Shown here piece after piece: positions 7,877-16,104 of a stretch of DNA of 52,464 nucleotides; position 1 is the first letter of the stretch, and the number at the start of each line of letters is the position of its first letter. Source of the stretch: Candidatus Binatus sp. (lineage in GTDB: Bacteria > Desulfobacterota > Binatia > Binatales > Binataceae); contig NZ_DATCTO010000023.1 of the NCBI RefSeq assembly GCF_036567905.1, forward strand, positions 1 through 52,464. The letters are read 5' to 3'. Both the position numbers and the translations under genes were made by a program. Below the pieces are notes generated by a model. That model did not search any database, was not told the DNA's origin, and saw nothing but the letters and a program-made list of their open reading frames with translations.

Positions 7877-9442
7877 TTAGCGACGGCCCCAGGCGCCGCC
7901 GCCGGGCGTCTCGATTCGAATGCGCTCGCCGGCTTTGAGGTCGATATTCGTTTTGCCGGGTAACCTGGTTCGTCGCGTGCCGCGCACCAGAATGTTTATC
8001 CCCGTCGCGCCCGGTGATCCGCCGGCGAGTCCGTATGGCGCGATTGTCCGCCGTTCGGTGAGCAAGCTGACGTTCGAATCGACCAGGCACTCGAGTTCAC
8101 GAATCAGTCCATCGCCGCCGCGCGCGCGGCCACGGCCGCCAGAGCCGCGCCGGATTCGATACTCGGTGATCCGCATCGGGTAGTAGGCCTCGAGCGCCTC
8201 GATCGGCGTGTTGAGCGTGTTGGTCATGTGGGTGTGGATGCCGGAGGCGCCGGGCCGGCCGCTTGCGGCGCCCGCGCCACCGGCGATCGTTTCGTAGTAA
8301 GAAAAATGGCGGTCGCGAAATCGGTCGAAGCCGCCGACCGTGAGATTCGACATCGAGCCCGAACTCGCCGCCGGGATACGACTGGGCGCCGCCTTGGCGA
8401 GCGCGCGAAACAAAACGTCGACAATTCGCTGCGAGGTCTCGACGTTTCCGCCCGCGACCGCTGCTGGAGCCAACGCGTTGACGATCGAGCCCGGCGGCGC
8501 GACGAGGCTGATCGGGCGCATCAGGCCCTCGTTGGCGGGCACGGCCTGTGCCGCGAGGCATTTCATTACGTAGAAAGTCGCCGACAGGGTGATCGCGAAA
8601 TTTGCGTTGACCGAACCGCGCACCTGCCGCGCGGAGCCGGTGAAATCGACGAGCGCCTTGCCGCCGCCTATTGTGATTGCGGCGCGAATTGGAATCGGAC
8701 CCGTGCCGAATCCGTCGTCGTCGAGAAAATCCTCCGCCCGATAGGTTCCGGGCGCAAGCTCGGCAAGCGCCGCGGTCATCAGGCGCGCCGCGTAATCCTT
8801 GAGCCCGTCCATCGCAGCTTCGACCGTCTTGCGTCCCGAGGTTTTTACGATCGCGAGCAACCGCTCGGCGCCGACCGACAACGCGGCAATCTGCGCGCGC
8901 AGGTCGCCCTCGCGCTCCTCGCGGACTCTGGTGTTGGCAAGAAATAGCGTCATCACGTCGCGAGCGATCTCGCCGCCGCTGACAATTTTCACCGGCGGCA
9001 ACCGGAACCCTTCCTGGTAAATCTCCGTCGCCAGCGCCATCGAGCCCGGCGCGATCCCGCCCATATCCGCGTGATGCGCCCGGTTGGCGACGTACGCGAA
9101 CGGGCGGCGCTCGACCCCGATAAACACCGGTGCGACCAGGGTCAAGTCGGGCAGGTGCGTCCCGCCGGCGAAGGGATCGTTCAGCGCGGCGACGTCGCCC
9201 CGCTGGAGCTCGAGATTCTCAATTGCCGCGCGCACCGAGAGCGGCGTCGATCCGAGATGCACCGGAATATGCGCGGCCTGTGCGACCAGCTCGCCGCGCG
9301 CGTCGAAAATCGCGCACGAAAAATCGTGCCGCTCCTTGATGTTGGGCGAGAACGCCGTCTGCCCAAGCACAACGCCCATCTCGTCGGCAATCGCCGCAAG
9401 CCGACTGTTCATCACGGCCAGCTGGATCGAATCGAGCTTCAT
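7877..9442 (-). CDS. hyuB: Hydantoinase B / oxoprolinase family protein (HyuB)
   Basis: A 521-residue protein of the hydantoinase B family. It begins with the family-typical segment LAAIADEMGVVLGQTAFSPN and IKERHDFSCAIFD and continues with HIPVHLGSTP. The conserved glycine-rich end (RRGSGGRGRARGGDGLIREL) is present. Family members pair with HyuA to open 5-membered lactam rings (N-methylhydantoin, 5-oxoproline) with ATP, or form carboxylases for acetone or acetophenone. Which applies here is not visible. Its start overlaps hyuA's stop by 4 nt (9439-9442), so the two subunits are translationally coupled. Confidence 0.93.
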   Translation of the reverse strand: MKLDSIQLAVMNSRLAAIADEMGVVLGQTAFSPNIKERHDFSCAIFDARGELVAQAAHIPVHLGSTPLSVRAAIENLELQRGDVAALNDPFAGGTHLPDLTLVAPVFIGVERRPFAYVANRAHHADMGGIAPGSMALATEIYQEGFRLPPVKIVSGGEIARDVMTLFLANTRVREEREGDLRAQIAALSVGAERLLAIVKTSGRKTVEAAMDGLKDYAARLMTAALAELAPGTYRAEDFLDDDGFGTGPIPIRAAITIGGGKALVDFTGSARQVRGSVNANFAITLSATFYVMKCLAAQAVPANEGLMRPISLVAPPGSIVNALAPAAVAGGNVETSQRIVDVLFRALAKAAPSRIPAASSGSMSNLTVGGFDRFRDRHFSYYETIAGGAGAASGRPGASGIHTHMTNTLNTPIEALEAYYPMRITEYRIRRGSGGRGRARGGDGLIRELECLVDSNVSLLTERRTIAPYGLAGGSPGATGINILVRGTRRTRLPGKTNIDLKAGERIRIETPGGGAWGRR

Positions 9443-11436
9443 CGCGCCGCCTCCAGCTGGAGATTGCCGAAGTCATCCACGCGCAAAGTGAATTCCGGCG
9501 CGACGTACGCGGTGGAACTCAGCTCGACGACGACGATCGGCCCGCGCACGCGCGCGCCTGCGCCAAATGAGGCTCGCTCGTAGATCGGCACCGTACGTTC
9601 GCGCCCGCCAACCAGCACTCGTCCGCTTGAAACCGGCGTTGGCTTCCCGGCCTGGCGCGCGATTCGCCTGGGCCTGGCGAGCGAATCCCCCGCGACTGCG
9701 CGGATTCGGATATTCACCACTTCGACGGCGGCGCTGGCGGCGCAATGTCCGAAAGTTCTGCGGTGCGTCGAGTGAAAGTCGGCGACGAATCGGGGCGTGA
9801 GTGCGATTTCGAGCTCGTACGACTGCCCCCGATAGCGCATGTCGGCCCACAGTTCGTGACGAATCGCGGCCGCTCCTTCAGCCCCGAGCTCGGCGTGTGC
9901 GCGGCGGACCAGCGCCGAGGCGCGCGCGACCAGGCCTCGATAGTTCGGATTTGTCTCGCGCACCGTGAGCGAATACTCGCGGCCCAAAGGAGCGCTCGAC
10001 GCGCCCCACGCGCACAGCAGGCCGGGATTTCGCGGCATCACGATTCGCCCGATACCCAAATCGAGCGCCAGTTCGCACGCGTGCATCGGGCCGGCGCCGC
10101 CGAACGCCAGCAACGCGAAGTCGCGCGGATCGTAGCCGCGCTCGACCGTGATCACGCGAATCGCACGCTCCATGTTCGCATTGACGACGCGAATAATCCC
10201 GCGCGCCGCTGCAATCGGATTCGTTTTCATTGCTCGCGCGAGCCGCGACAACGCGCGCTCGGCGCGCTCCGGATAGAGCTTCATTTGGCCGCCCAGGAAA
10301 TTTTCTGCGACCAGCCTGCCCGCCACCAGGTCGGCGTCGGTAACGGTGCACGATTCGCCGCGTCCATAGCACGCGGGCCCGGGATCGGCGCCCGCGCTAT
10401 CCGGCCCGACTTGGAGCGAACCGCCTGCGTCAATCCGCGCGATCGATCCGCCGCCTGCGCCGACGGTGTGAATGTCGATCACGGGCGTGCGCACCGCGTA
10501 TCCGTCGGGATGACTCAGTGTGCGGATTCGCGCGCGGCGATCGAACAGCGATACATCCGTCGAGGTCCCACCCATGTCGAACGTGATGAAACGATCGGTG
10601 CCGAATGCGCGCGCCAGGCTTGCCGCTCCAATCACGCCCGCCGCGGGACCGGAGAGAATCGTTCGCACCGGCTCTGCCCGCGCCAGCTCCGGGCCGATCG
10701 CGCTGCCGTTGGATTGCATGACTCGCAGCCGCGTCCCTTGGAGCCGGGTCTCCAGGTTTTTCAGATGCGATGACATCCGCGGCGCGACGTACGCATTCAC
10801 GACCGCCGTCGAGAAGCGCTCATATTCGCGATACTCGGCGAGAATCCGATGCGAGACCGTAAGCGGCCGTCCCAGAGGCGCCAGCGCTCGCGCGATCGAT
10901 TCCTCGCCTTTCGGATTGGCGTACGAGTGAAGCAGGCAGATGGCGAATGCGTCGGCGAGGCTCCGTGCCGCGAGGCGCCGAATTCGCGCGAGTTCCATCC
11001 GGCTCAACGATTTGATGATGATCCCGTCGAACAGCGTGCGCTCGGCTACGCCGAAGCGCATCGCGCGGCCGACCAGCGGCTCGGGTCGCGAAGGCGCCAG
11101 CGCGTACAGGTCGTCGCGGTTCTGCCGGCCGATCTCGATAAGGTCTTCAAAACCCGCGTTGGTAAACAGCGCGACGCGCGCGCCCTTCTTCTCGAGCAGC
11201 GCATTGGTCGCGACGGTGGAGCTGTAGGTGACGGACTCCGGCGCCGTGTCGATCCCCGCGAGCATCTCGCACAGGCCGCGGATGACAGCGTCGGCAGGGT
11301 CCGCCGGCGTCGAGAGCACTTTGTGCACGCGGATTTCACCGCCGGCGATCGCGACCAGATCGGTGAACGTGCCGCCGGTATCTATCCCGACCACGATTGG
11401 GCCGGCGCGCAATGGCCGGGGGCTTCGCCGTTTCAC
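9439..11436 (-). CDS. hyuA: Hydantoinase A / oxoprolinase family protein (HyuA)
   Basis: A 665-residue ATP-dependent subunit. The N-terminal domain has the phosphate-binding motif VVGIDTGGTFTDLVAI. The central hydantoinase A domain has FITFDMGGTSTDVSLFD, and the C-terminal region carries the DMRYRGQSYELEI segment. The family activates a lactam or ketone substrate with ATP together with HyuB. The fused single-polypeptide 5-oxoprolinase form would be about 1,200-1,300 residues; here the two halves are separate genes. It is sandwiched between a zinc alcohol dehydrogenase and hyuB with 4-nt overlaps at both ends, so all three are likely made together. Confidence 0.94.
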   Translation of the reverse strand: MKRRSPRPLRAGPIVVGIDTGGTFTDLVAIAGGEIRVHKVLSTPADPADAVIRGLCEMLAGIDTAPESVTYSSTVATNALLEKKGARVALFTNAGFEDLIEIGRQNRDDLYALAPSRPEPLVGRAMRFGVAERTLFDGIIIKSLSRMELARIRRLAARSLADAFAICLLHSYANPKGEESIARALAPLGRPLTVSHRILAEYREYERFSTAVVNAYVAPRMSSHLKNLETRLQGTRLRVMQSNGSAIGPELARAEPVRTILSGPAAGVIGAASLARAFGTDRFITFDMGGTSTDVSLFDRRARIRTLSHPDGYAVRTPVIDIHTVGAGGGSIARIDAGGSLQVGPDSAGADPGPACYGRGESCTVTDADLVAGRLVAENFLGGQMKLYPERAERALSRLARAMKTNPIAAARGIIRVVNANMERAIRVITVERGYDPRDFALLAFGGAGPMHACELALDLGIGRIVMPRNPGLLCAWGASSAPLGREYSLTVRETNPNYRGLVARASALVRRAHAELGAEGAAAIRHELWADMRYRGQSYELEIALTPRFVADFHSTHRRTFGHCAASAAVEVVNIRIRAVAGDSLARPRRIARQAGKPTPVSSGRVLVGGRERTVPIYERASFGAGARVRGPIVVVELSSTAYVAPEFTLRVDDFGNLQLEAAR

Positions 11437-12383
11437 GGCGCTCTCAGCAGTATTTTGAAATTGAGCGGATTGCTTGCGGCTTCGAAGCCTGCCAGGCCGT
11501 CATCGAGCCTGAAGGCGCCATCGATCAGCGGGCGAGGATCGATTTTTCCGGCCGCGAGCGCGTCGAGCGCAGGCTGAAAGCGGCCGCATCGCGAACCGAT
11601 TATGGTGATTTCATTCACCACGATTGGCGCCAGATTAATTTCAGCCGCCACGGCCGCGGTGCTCTTCAGGATGATCTTTCCGCGCGGCCGGACCAGTTCA
11701 ACCGCGCGCCCAAAACCGGATCCACTTCCACTGCAATCGATCACAACGTCGAATTTGTCCCGCACAGAAGATTCCTCGGCCGTATCGAGTCCGAGACCGG
11801 CCAGCCGCGCGAGTTTCTCCCGATGATGGCCCGTGACCTTTGGCTGGTACTTCTCGCCCTTGAGCGCCAACGCGACAATCGCCCCGAGCCTGCCGTCGCC
11901 TATCACCGCGATCGTCTGATTGCGCGCCAGATGAACCTGCTCGAAGATCTCATACGCCGCCGCGACCGGTTCCACGAACACCGCGACGTCGTCAGGCATC
12001 GAATCGGGAATCGGGATCAGGTTGGCGTCGGGAAGACGAAGGAATTCTGCAAAGGCGCCGTCGCGCCCGAGGATTCCCAGCACTGTGCGACTCGGACAAT
12101 GGCGCGCGAGACCGCTAGCGCACGTCGCGCATCGCCCGCATCCCGCGTTGATCTCGCCAACGACGCGTCGTCCGGCGAGCGCGGCGTTCTTCGATTCGAT
12201 TACGCGGCCGGCGAATTCATGACCCGGCACACCGCGATATTGCATGTAGCCGCGGGCGATCTCCAGGTCGGTTCCGCAGATGCCGGCGACTGCGACGCGG
12301 ACGATACTCTCGCCCGGCACAGCGACGGGATCGGGATAGTCGCCGCGAAATTCCAGATTGCGATCGAATACCAGCGCGCGCAT
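11433..12383 (-). CDS. Zinc-dependent alcohol dehydrogenase (MDR family)
   Basis: A 316-residue medium-chain dehydrogenase. Catalytic-zinc ligands are visible in GICGTD and GHEFAG with FVEP further on. The structural-zinc lobe is the four-cysteine cluster CGRCATCASGLARHC, and the nucleotide-binding loop is GDGRLG. It oxidises an alcohol or reduces a ketone/aldehyde with NAD(P). It is slightly shorter than the usual 340-350 residues. It is the first gene of the operon leading into hyuA with a 4-nt overlap, so it may make or consume the carbonyl compound handled by HyuAB (inference). The structured repeat at 12402-12490 lies immediately upstream of its start. Confidence 0.9.
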   Translation of the reverse strand: MRALVFDRNLEFRGDYPDPVAVPGESIVRVAVAGICGTDLEIARGYMQYRGVPGHEFAGRVIESKNAALAGRRVVGEINAGCGRCATCASGLARHCPSRTVLGILGRDGAFAEFLRLPDANLIPIPDSMPDDVAVFVEPVAAAYEIFEQVHLARNQTIAVIGDGRLGAIVALALKGEKYQPKVTGHHREKLARLAGLGLDTAEESSVRDKFDVVIDCSGSGSGFGRAVELVRPRGKIILKSTAAVAAEINLAPIVVNEITIIGSRCGRFQPALDALAAGKIDPRPLIDGAFRLDDGLAGFEAASNPLNFKILLRAP

Positions 12384-12401
12384 ATGGTTCGACCGATTTT
12401 A

Positions 12402-12490
12402 GTGAAACCCGCCGTGGGTTTCAGCAGGGGTATCCCCTGCACCCAGTATTAAAACAAGGATGCGGGACTTCGTCCCTGTTAGAAGGGGGT
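12402..12490 (+). repeat. Structured interspersed repeat, copy C (near-complete)
   Basis: Three consecutive hairpins. Hairpin 1 (12402-12423) has arms GTGAAACCCGC / GTGGGTTTCA. Hairpin 2 is GCAGGGG-TAT-CCCCTGC (12424-12440). Hairpin 3 is GGGAC-TTC-GTCCC (12464-12476), followed by GTTAGAAGGGGGT ending at 12490. It aligns along its length with copies at 35598-35695 and, inverted, at 36550-36649, but lacks the short spacer between hairpins 1 and 2. It sits in the spacer between fmdB and the dehydrogenase operon. Confidence 0.88.
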
Positions 12491-12511
12491 GAGAGAAGAG
12501 ATGCGGCTGCT

Positions 12512-12632
12512 CTTTGTGTCATCCCGAGCGGAGTCTGCGGAGCCGAGGGACCCCGGATCTGCTGCACGGGGAAAGAGCCGGGGAACATATAGGCCTGATC
12601 AGGATGCGACAATCGATCGGGATGACGCAAAG
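12512..12632. repeat. MITE-like element with 16-bp terminal inverted repeats
   Basis: The ends CTTTGTGTCATCCCGA (12512-12527) and TCGGGATGACGCAAAG (12617-12632) are inverted repeats with one mismatch, enclosing about 90 bp without coding features. The GTCATCCCGAGCG start resembles a class of short non-coding interspersed repeats seen in many environmental genomes (from memory, not searched). No obvious target-site duplication flanks it. It sits 21 nt from the structured repeat copy C and 20 nt from the end of the fmdB-type gene. Confidence 0.6.
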
Positions 12633-12652
12633 GAAAGAGTCGCTAAGAAAAA

Positions 12653-13042
12653 TCAGTCGGCGGATTTGGCTGACACTGATTTTTCGGAGGAGGATTTCGA
12701 GCGCGAGGGCGTCTTCGATTCCGATGACGCCGATTTGGATTCCGAGGCCGGCTTCGACTCGCCAGCCGCTTTCGCCGCCGAATCGCTCGATGACGCCGTG
12801 CTACCGTTGGTCGCGGGCGTAGCCGGCAACGCCGTTGAATCCGCGTCCGTGCTGCTCGGGGTGCTCTTCTTGGCGTAGTCCGTCGCGTACCATCCGCTGC
12901 CCTTCAGGATGAACGAGCCGCGCGACATCTGCCGCTCCACCTTGCTGTTGCAGGTGGGACATTTCTTGAGCGCGGATTCCTTAATGCCCTGCATCGCCTC
13001 GAACACGCCGCATTTGTTGCACTTGTATTCGTAAATTGGCAT
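12653..13042 (-). CDS. FmdB-family zinc-ribbon protein
   Basis: A 129-residue protein. The N-terminal 45 residues are the FmdB regulatory/zinc-ribbon domain: MPIYEYKCNKCG followed by KKCPTCNS, giving two CxxC pairs. GSFILKGSGWYATDY follows, which is also typical of the family. The remaining about 65 residues are a low-complexity Ser/Ala/Lys tail, longer than usual. The function of the family is poorly known; zinc binding is inferred from the cysteines. I chose the ATG at 13042; a GTG one codon earlier is equally possible. Confidence 0.88.
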   Translation of the reverse strand: MPIYEYKCNKCGVFEAMQGIKESALKKCPTCNSKVERQMSRGSFILKGSGWYATDYAKKSTPSSTDADSTALPATPATNGSTASSSDSAAKAAGESKPASESKSASSESKTPSRSKSSSEKSVSAKSAD

Positions 13043-13168
13043 CACAAAACCGGGACTGCTAATGGAAAACTCTCACCTTCCACCCCTTTAAGTAACCACG
13101 AAAAACAGCGCAGTCAACCGAAACGCAGATTTTTCGCCTTCGATTCGCCTCGTTTGCGTTGGCGGACG

Positions 13169-13504
13169 CTACTTTGGTTTGCCAATCTGCCGCAGCCGCG
13201 AGGCCGCCTTGGCCGCGTCATGCGTCACGATTCGGATCGTCTTGCGACGCGAGGTTGCCCCGCGAACGATCATCAGCGCCGAGCGTGGCACGCGCAGCTC
13301 GCCTGCCAGATACTCGATCAGTTCGTCGTTCGCTTTGCCTTTCTGCGGCCCTGAATGGACGCCGACGACCAGGCGTTCTCCACTCGTGCCGATGACGCCT
13401 CGGCGCGAGGCGCCCGGCCGAGCCGTGACTTCGATTGTTACCTCGCCGTTGGCCACTCGCATCCAGGGCGTGTCTGGCGCCGGCGGATTGCCGCCCGGAA
13501 TCAC
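13169..13504 (-). CDS. DUF167 (YggU) family protein
   Basis: An about 111-residue small protein. It has the family features TIEVTARPGASRRGVIG near the start and GPQKGKANDELIEYLA with VRGATSRRKTIRI in the second half. The role of the family is unknown. The GTG at 13504 overlaps the yggT stop as GTGA, which fixes the start well. A longer upstream reading frame (to 13705) lies over yggT and is not conserved. The neighbours yggT, proC and yggS form the classic cluster for this family. Confidence 0.87.
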   Translation of the reverse strand: MIPGGNPPAPDTPWMRVANGEVTIEVTARPGASRRGVIGTSGERLVVGVHSGPQKGKANDELIEYLAGELRVPRSALMIVRGATSRRKTIRIVTHDAAKAASRLRQIGKPK

Positions 13505-13803
13505 GCGTAGACGGGAATCAGCGCATGCACCACGCTTGGAATGACAACGCGCTGGATGAGCTGGATGACCACAATCACGATCAGCGGTGAAAAATCGATT
13601 CCGCCGAACACTACCGGGATATGTTCGCGGAACCATTCGAAGACCGGCTCCGTGATCGAATAGATGAAGCGGACGATCGGATTGTACGGATTCGGCTCGA
13701 TCCACGTCATCAACGCGGAAATGATCACGACATACAAATAGAGCGTCAGCAAACTGTCGAGGGTCTGCGCGACGAAGATGATCAGGTTGGTCCAGGCGTA
13801 CAC
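13501..13803 (-). CDS. YggT family integral membrane protein
   Basis: 100 residues with two hydrophobic segments (about 15-35 and 70-90) separated by a loop containing SALMTWIEPNPYNPIVRFIY, the hallmark NP..P motif of the YggT family. Proposed roles include osmotic tolerance and cell-division-related membrane functions; none is proven here. It lies 15 nt after proC and overlaps the DUF167 gene by 4 nt, so it is part of the same operon. Confidence 0.9.
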   Translation of the reverse strand: MYAWTNLIIFVAQTLDSLLTLYLYVVIISALMTWIEPNPYNPIVRFIYSITEPVFEWFREHIPVVFGGIDFSPLIVIVVIQLIQRVVIPSVVHALIPVYA

Positions 13804-13818
13804 GCGATAGCGCTCCCG

Positions 13819-14658
13819 CTAGTTGATTCCGCGGCCAAGTTCGCGCGAGCGATCGCTGGCGGCGTGCAATGCGGCGGCCACGATATCAGAAAAACCATGC
13901 TCGGCGAACCGGCGCAGCGCGGCCTCGGTGGTGCCGCCCGGCGAAGCGACCGCCGCAATCAAATCGCCGACCTCGCGCTTGGACTCGCGCATCAGCTGTT
14001 CGGCGCCACGAATCGTCTTCAGCGCCATCCGTAAAGCCAGTTCGCGCGGGATTCCCTCGCTCACCGCCGCATCCGCCATCGCCTTGGCGAACAGGTAAAC
14101 GTAAGCGGGGCCACTGCCCGAGAGCGCCGTGACCACGTCCAGGAGCTTTTCGTCCTTGAGCGCGACGGCGTCTCCTACCGCCCTGAAAATGCGCAGCGCG
14201 AACGCCTCATCTCCCGCCGACGCTCCACGCCCACGCACCATCGCCGCCATCCCGTGGCCCACCATCGCGGGCGCGTTCGGCATCACCCGGATCACTCGCG
14301 CGCGCCTGCCCAGCCCGCGCGTCAGCCGCGCGATCGTCACGCCGGCGGCAATCGAAATGAACAGCTTGCCCCTGCCGGCCGCTTTTCCGCTCGCTTTCGC
14401 CAGCTCGGCCGCGATTTCCGCCATCACCGCGTCGATCGTTTGCGGCTTGACGGCGAGCACGACGGCGCCGGCCTCGCGCACGACCGCGGCATTGTCGTCG
14501 GTCGTCGCGAGCTTGAGCGCGCGGGCCAGTTTGCGCCGGCGCTCCGGCGCAACGTCGGACACAATAATTTCGGCCGGCTTGAAGACCTTGTGCGCGATAA
14601 GGCCGTGCGCGAGCGCCTCGGCCATGTTACCGCCGCCGATGAATCCGAGCTTTTTCAT
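13819..14658 (-). CDS. proC: Pyrroline-5-carboxylate reductase
   Basis: A 279-residue enzyme for the last step of proline synthesis (NAD(P)H-dependent reduction of 1-pyrroline-5-carboxylate). The N-terminal Rossmann motif is [12 protein letters not shown]. The C-terminal helical dimerisation domain carries [20 protein letters not shown] and [10 protein letters not shown], both signature regions. Length matches the family. The gene lies 20 nt after the PLP-binding YggS gene, an arrangement widely conserved in bacteria. Confidence 0.95.
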   Translation of the reverse strand: MKKLGFIGGGNMAEALAHGLIAHKVFKPAEIIVSDVAPERRRKLARALKLATTDDNAAVVREAGAVVLAVKPQTIDAVMAEIAAELAKASGKAAGRGKLFISIAAGVTIARLTRGLGRRARVIRVMPNAPAMVGHGMAAMVRGRGASAGDEAFALRIFRAVGDAVALKDEKLLDVVTALSGSGPAYVYLFAKAMADAAVSEGIPRELALRMALKTIRGAEQLMRESKREVGDLIAAVASPGGTTEAALRRFAEHGFSDIVAAALHAASDRSRELGRGIN

Positions 14659-14678
14659 TCTTTCACGTTCTCACGTTT

Positions 14679-15368
14679 TCACGCCGTGCGTTCGCCGAAG
14701 ACCGCGCGCCCGATCCGCACGATCGTCGCGCCTTCCTCGATGGCGATTTCGAAGTCGTCGGTCATGCCCATCGAGAGTTCGCTTAGCGCAAGCCCCGAAT
14801 GCACTGCAAGGCGATCGCGCATCTCGCGCAGCCGCACGAAGTAGGGACGCGTCGTCTCGGCGCCGGCGCCGGGCGGCGGAATCGTCATCAGGCCGTCGAT
14901 TTCGATCTTGCCGCGAACCGCGTCCAGGAGGGCTGCGACTCCGTCCGCAGCCGCTCCGGTCTTGCTCGCCTCGGCGCCGAGATTCACTTCGATGAGCGCG
15001 CGGACGCGCGGCGACGGTTGCGCCCGCCCCAGCGCCTCGGCCAGGCGGACCGAATCGACGCTGTGAATGAGCGCGAACGCGCCGGCAGCAGTCTTTGCCT
15101 TGTTGGTTTGCAGATGGCCGATCAGATGCCATCGAATTTCGGGCAAGTCCGCCAGCTCCGCGCGCTTCGCAATCGCCTCCTGGACGTAGTTCTCGCCGAA
15201 ATCGCGCGCGCCTGCCTGCGATGCGGCGCGAATCGCCTCGCTTGGCTGCGTCTTGCTCGCGAGCACGAGCCGAATCGAGGCGGGATTGCGGCCGGCGCGG
15301 CGGGCGGCCGCGGCGATCCGCGCTCGCACGATCTCCAGCCGCCGTTCAATTTCATTGCCAATCGACAT
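14679..15368 (-). CDS. yggS: YggS-type pyridoxal-phosphate homeostasis protein (PLPBP)
   Basis: A 229-residue fold-type III PLP-binding protein without known catalysis; the family buffers vitamin B6 and affects amino-acid pools. The PLP lysine is in [20 protein letters not shown] and the end motif [20 protein letters not shown] with GRAVFGER are all present. It belongs to the maf-yggS-proC-yggT-DUF167 operon, with 15 nt separating it from maf. Confidence 0.94.
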   Translation of the reverse strand: MSIGNEIERRLEIVRARIAAAARRAGRNPASIRLVLASKTQPSEAIRAASQAGARDFGENYVQEAIAKRAELADLPEIRWHLIGHLQTNKAKTAAGAFALIHSVDSVRLAEALGRAQPSPRVRALIEVNLGAEASKTGAAADGVAALLDAVRGKIEIDGLMTIPPPGAGAETTRPYFVRLREMRDRLAVHSGLALSELSMGMTDDFEIAIEEGATIVRIGRAVFGERTA

Positions 15369-15383
15369 TTCCCGCGACCTCGG

Positions 15384-15965
15384 CTAAGCGGGCTTCACGC
15401 CCCATCGCGCCAGCGCCGCGACGACCGGCTCTGTCGGCAGGCCCATCACGTTGTCGCGCGATCCTTCGACGCGGGAAATAAATCCACCGCCAACGCCCTG
15501 AATTCCGTACGCCCCGGCCTTGTCGAATGGTTCCTCGGTGGCAATGTAATCGTCGATTTCGGCCTCGGACAGTTTGCGAAAAGTGACCTGGCTCTCGACC
15601 GGCGAACTCTCCAGGACGCTTCCGCCGCGCGCCAATGCAAACGCAGTCACGACCGTGTGAGTGCGCCCGGAGAGCATCTCGAGCATCCGGCGCGCGTCCT
15701 CAGGATGGGCGGGCTTTTCCAGAATTTGAGTCTCGCACATCACGATGGTGTCGGCGCCGATCACAATCGCTTCCGCGAACCGCGATGAAACCGCGCCGGC
15801 CTTTTCCCGCGCCATCCTGAGTGCGTAGTCGCGCGCCGGCTCGCCCGTAAGGCGCCGCTCCGGCACCAGGCTTTCGATAACTTCGAACGAAATTCCCGCC
15901 GCCCCCAATAATTGACGGCGCCGCGGCGACGCCGAGGCAAGAATCACTTTGCTTGAATCGCCCAT
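15384..15965 (-). CDS. maf: Maf-family nucleoside triphosphate pyrophosphatase
   Basis: A 193-residue house-cleaning NTP pyrophosphatase that removes non-canonical or excess nucleotides, historically called septum formation inhibitor. ILASASPRRRQLL at the N-terminus is the phosphate-binding signature. GADTIV, KPAHPEDARRML and SGRTHTVVTA follow in order. The GYGIQG-type segment (GAYGIQGVGG) supports the dTTP/UTP-specific (YhdE-like) branch. It is divergent from the lytic transglycosylase gene across a spacer holding a 19-bp tandem repeat. Confidence 0.93.
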   Translation of the reverse strand: MGDSSKVILASASPRRRQLLGAAGISFEVIESLVPERRLTGEPARDYALRMAREKAGAVSSRFAEAIVIGADTIVMCETQILEKPAHPEDARRMLEMLSGRTHTVVTAFALARGGSVLESSPVESQVTFRKLSEAEIDDYIATEEPFDKAGAYGIQGVGGGFISRVEGSRDNVMGLPTEPVVAALARWGVKPA

Positions 15966-16021
15966 TTTTTCAGTTGCCTGACGCTTTTTCGGTTGCCTGA
16001 CGTTTTTTCAGTTGCCTGACG
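15966..16021. repeat. Three tandem copies of a 19-bp unit in a divergent spacer
   Basis: GTTGCCTGACG recurs at 15973, 15992 and 16011, exactly 19 bp apart. Each copy is preceded by a run of five or six T and C(A/G). The array begins directly before the maf start codon, between maf (minus) and the transglycosylase gene (plus), where promoters of both should lie. Confidence 0.85.
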
Positions 16022-16104
16022 GCGCTCCCATGTCGCGCCGGGGAACCGTCTTGGCGGGTGATGCCCAATTGAAGACGCTTCCAGCATGCGCTAACCAAGA
16101 TCAG

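Noticed and set aside
13505..13705. Upstream extension of the DUF167 protein across yggT
   Set aside because: Translation is Arg/His-rich and lies over the coding sequence of yggT; the GTGA overlap at 13501-13504 gives a natural start.
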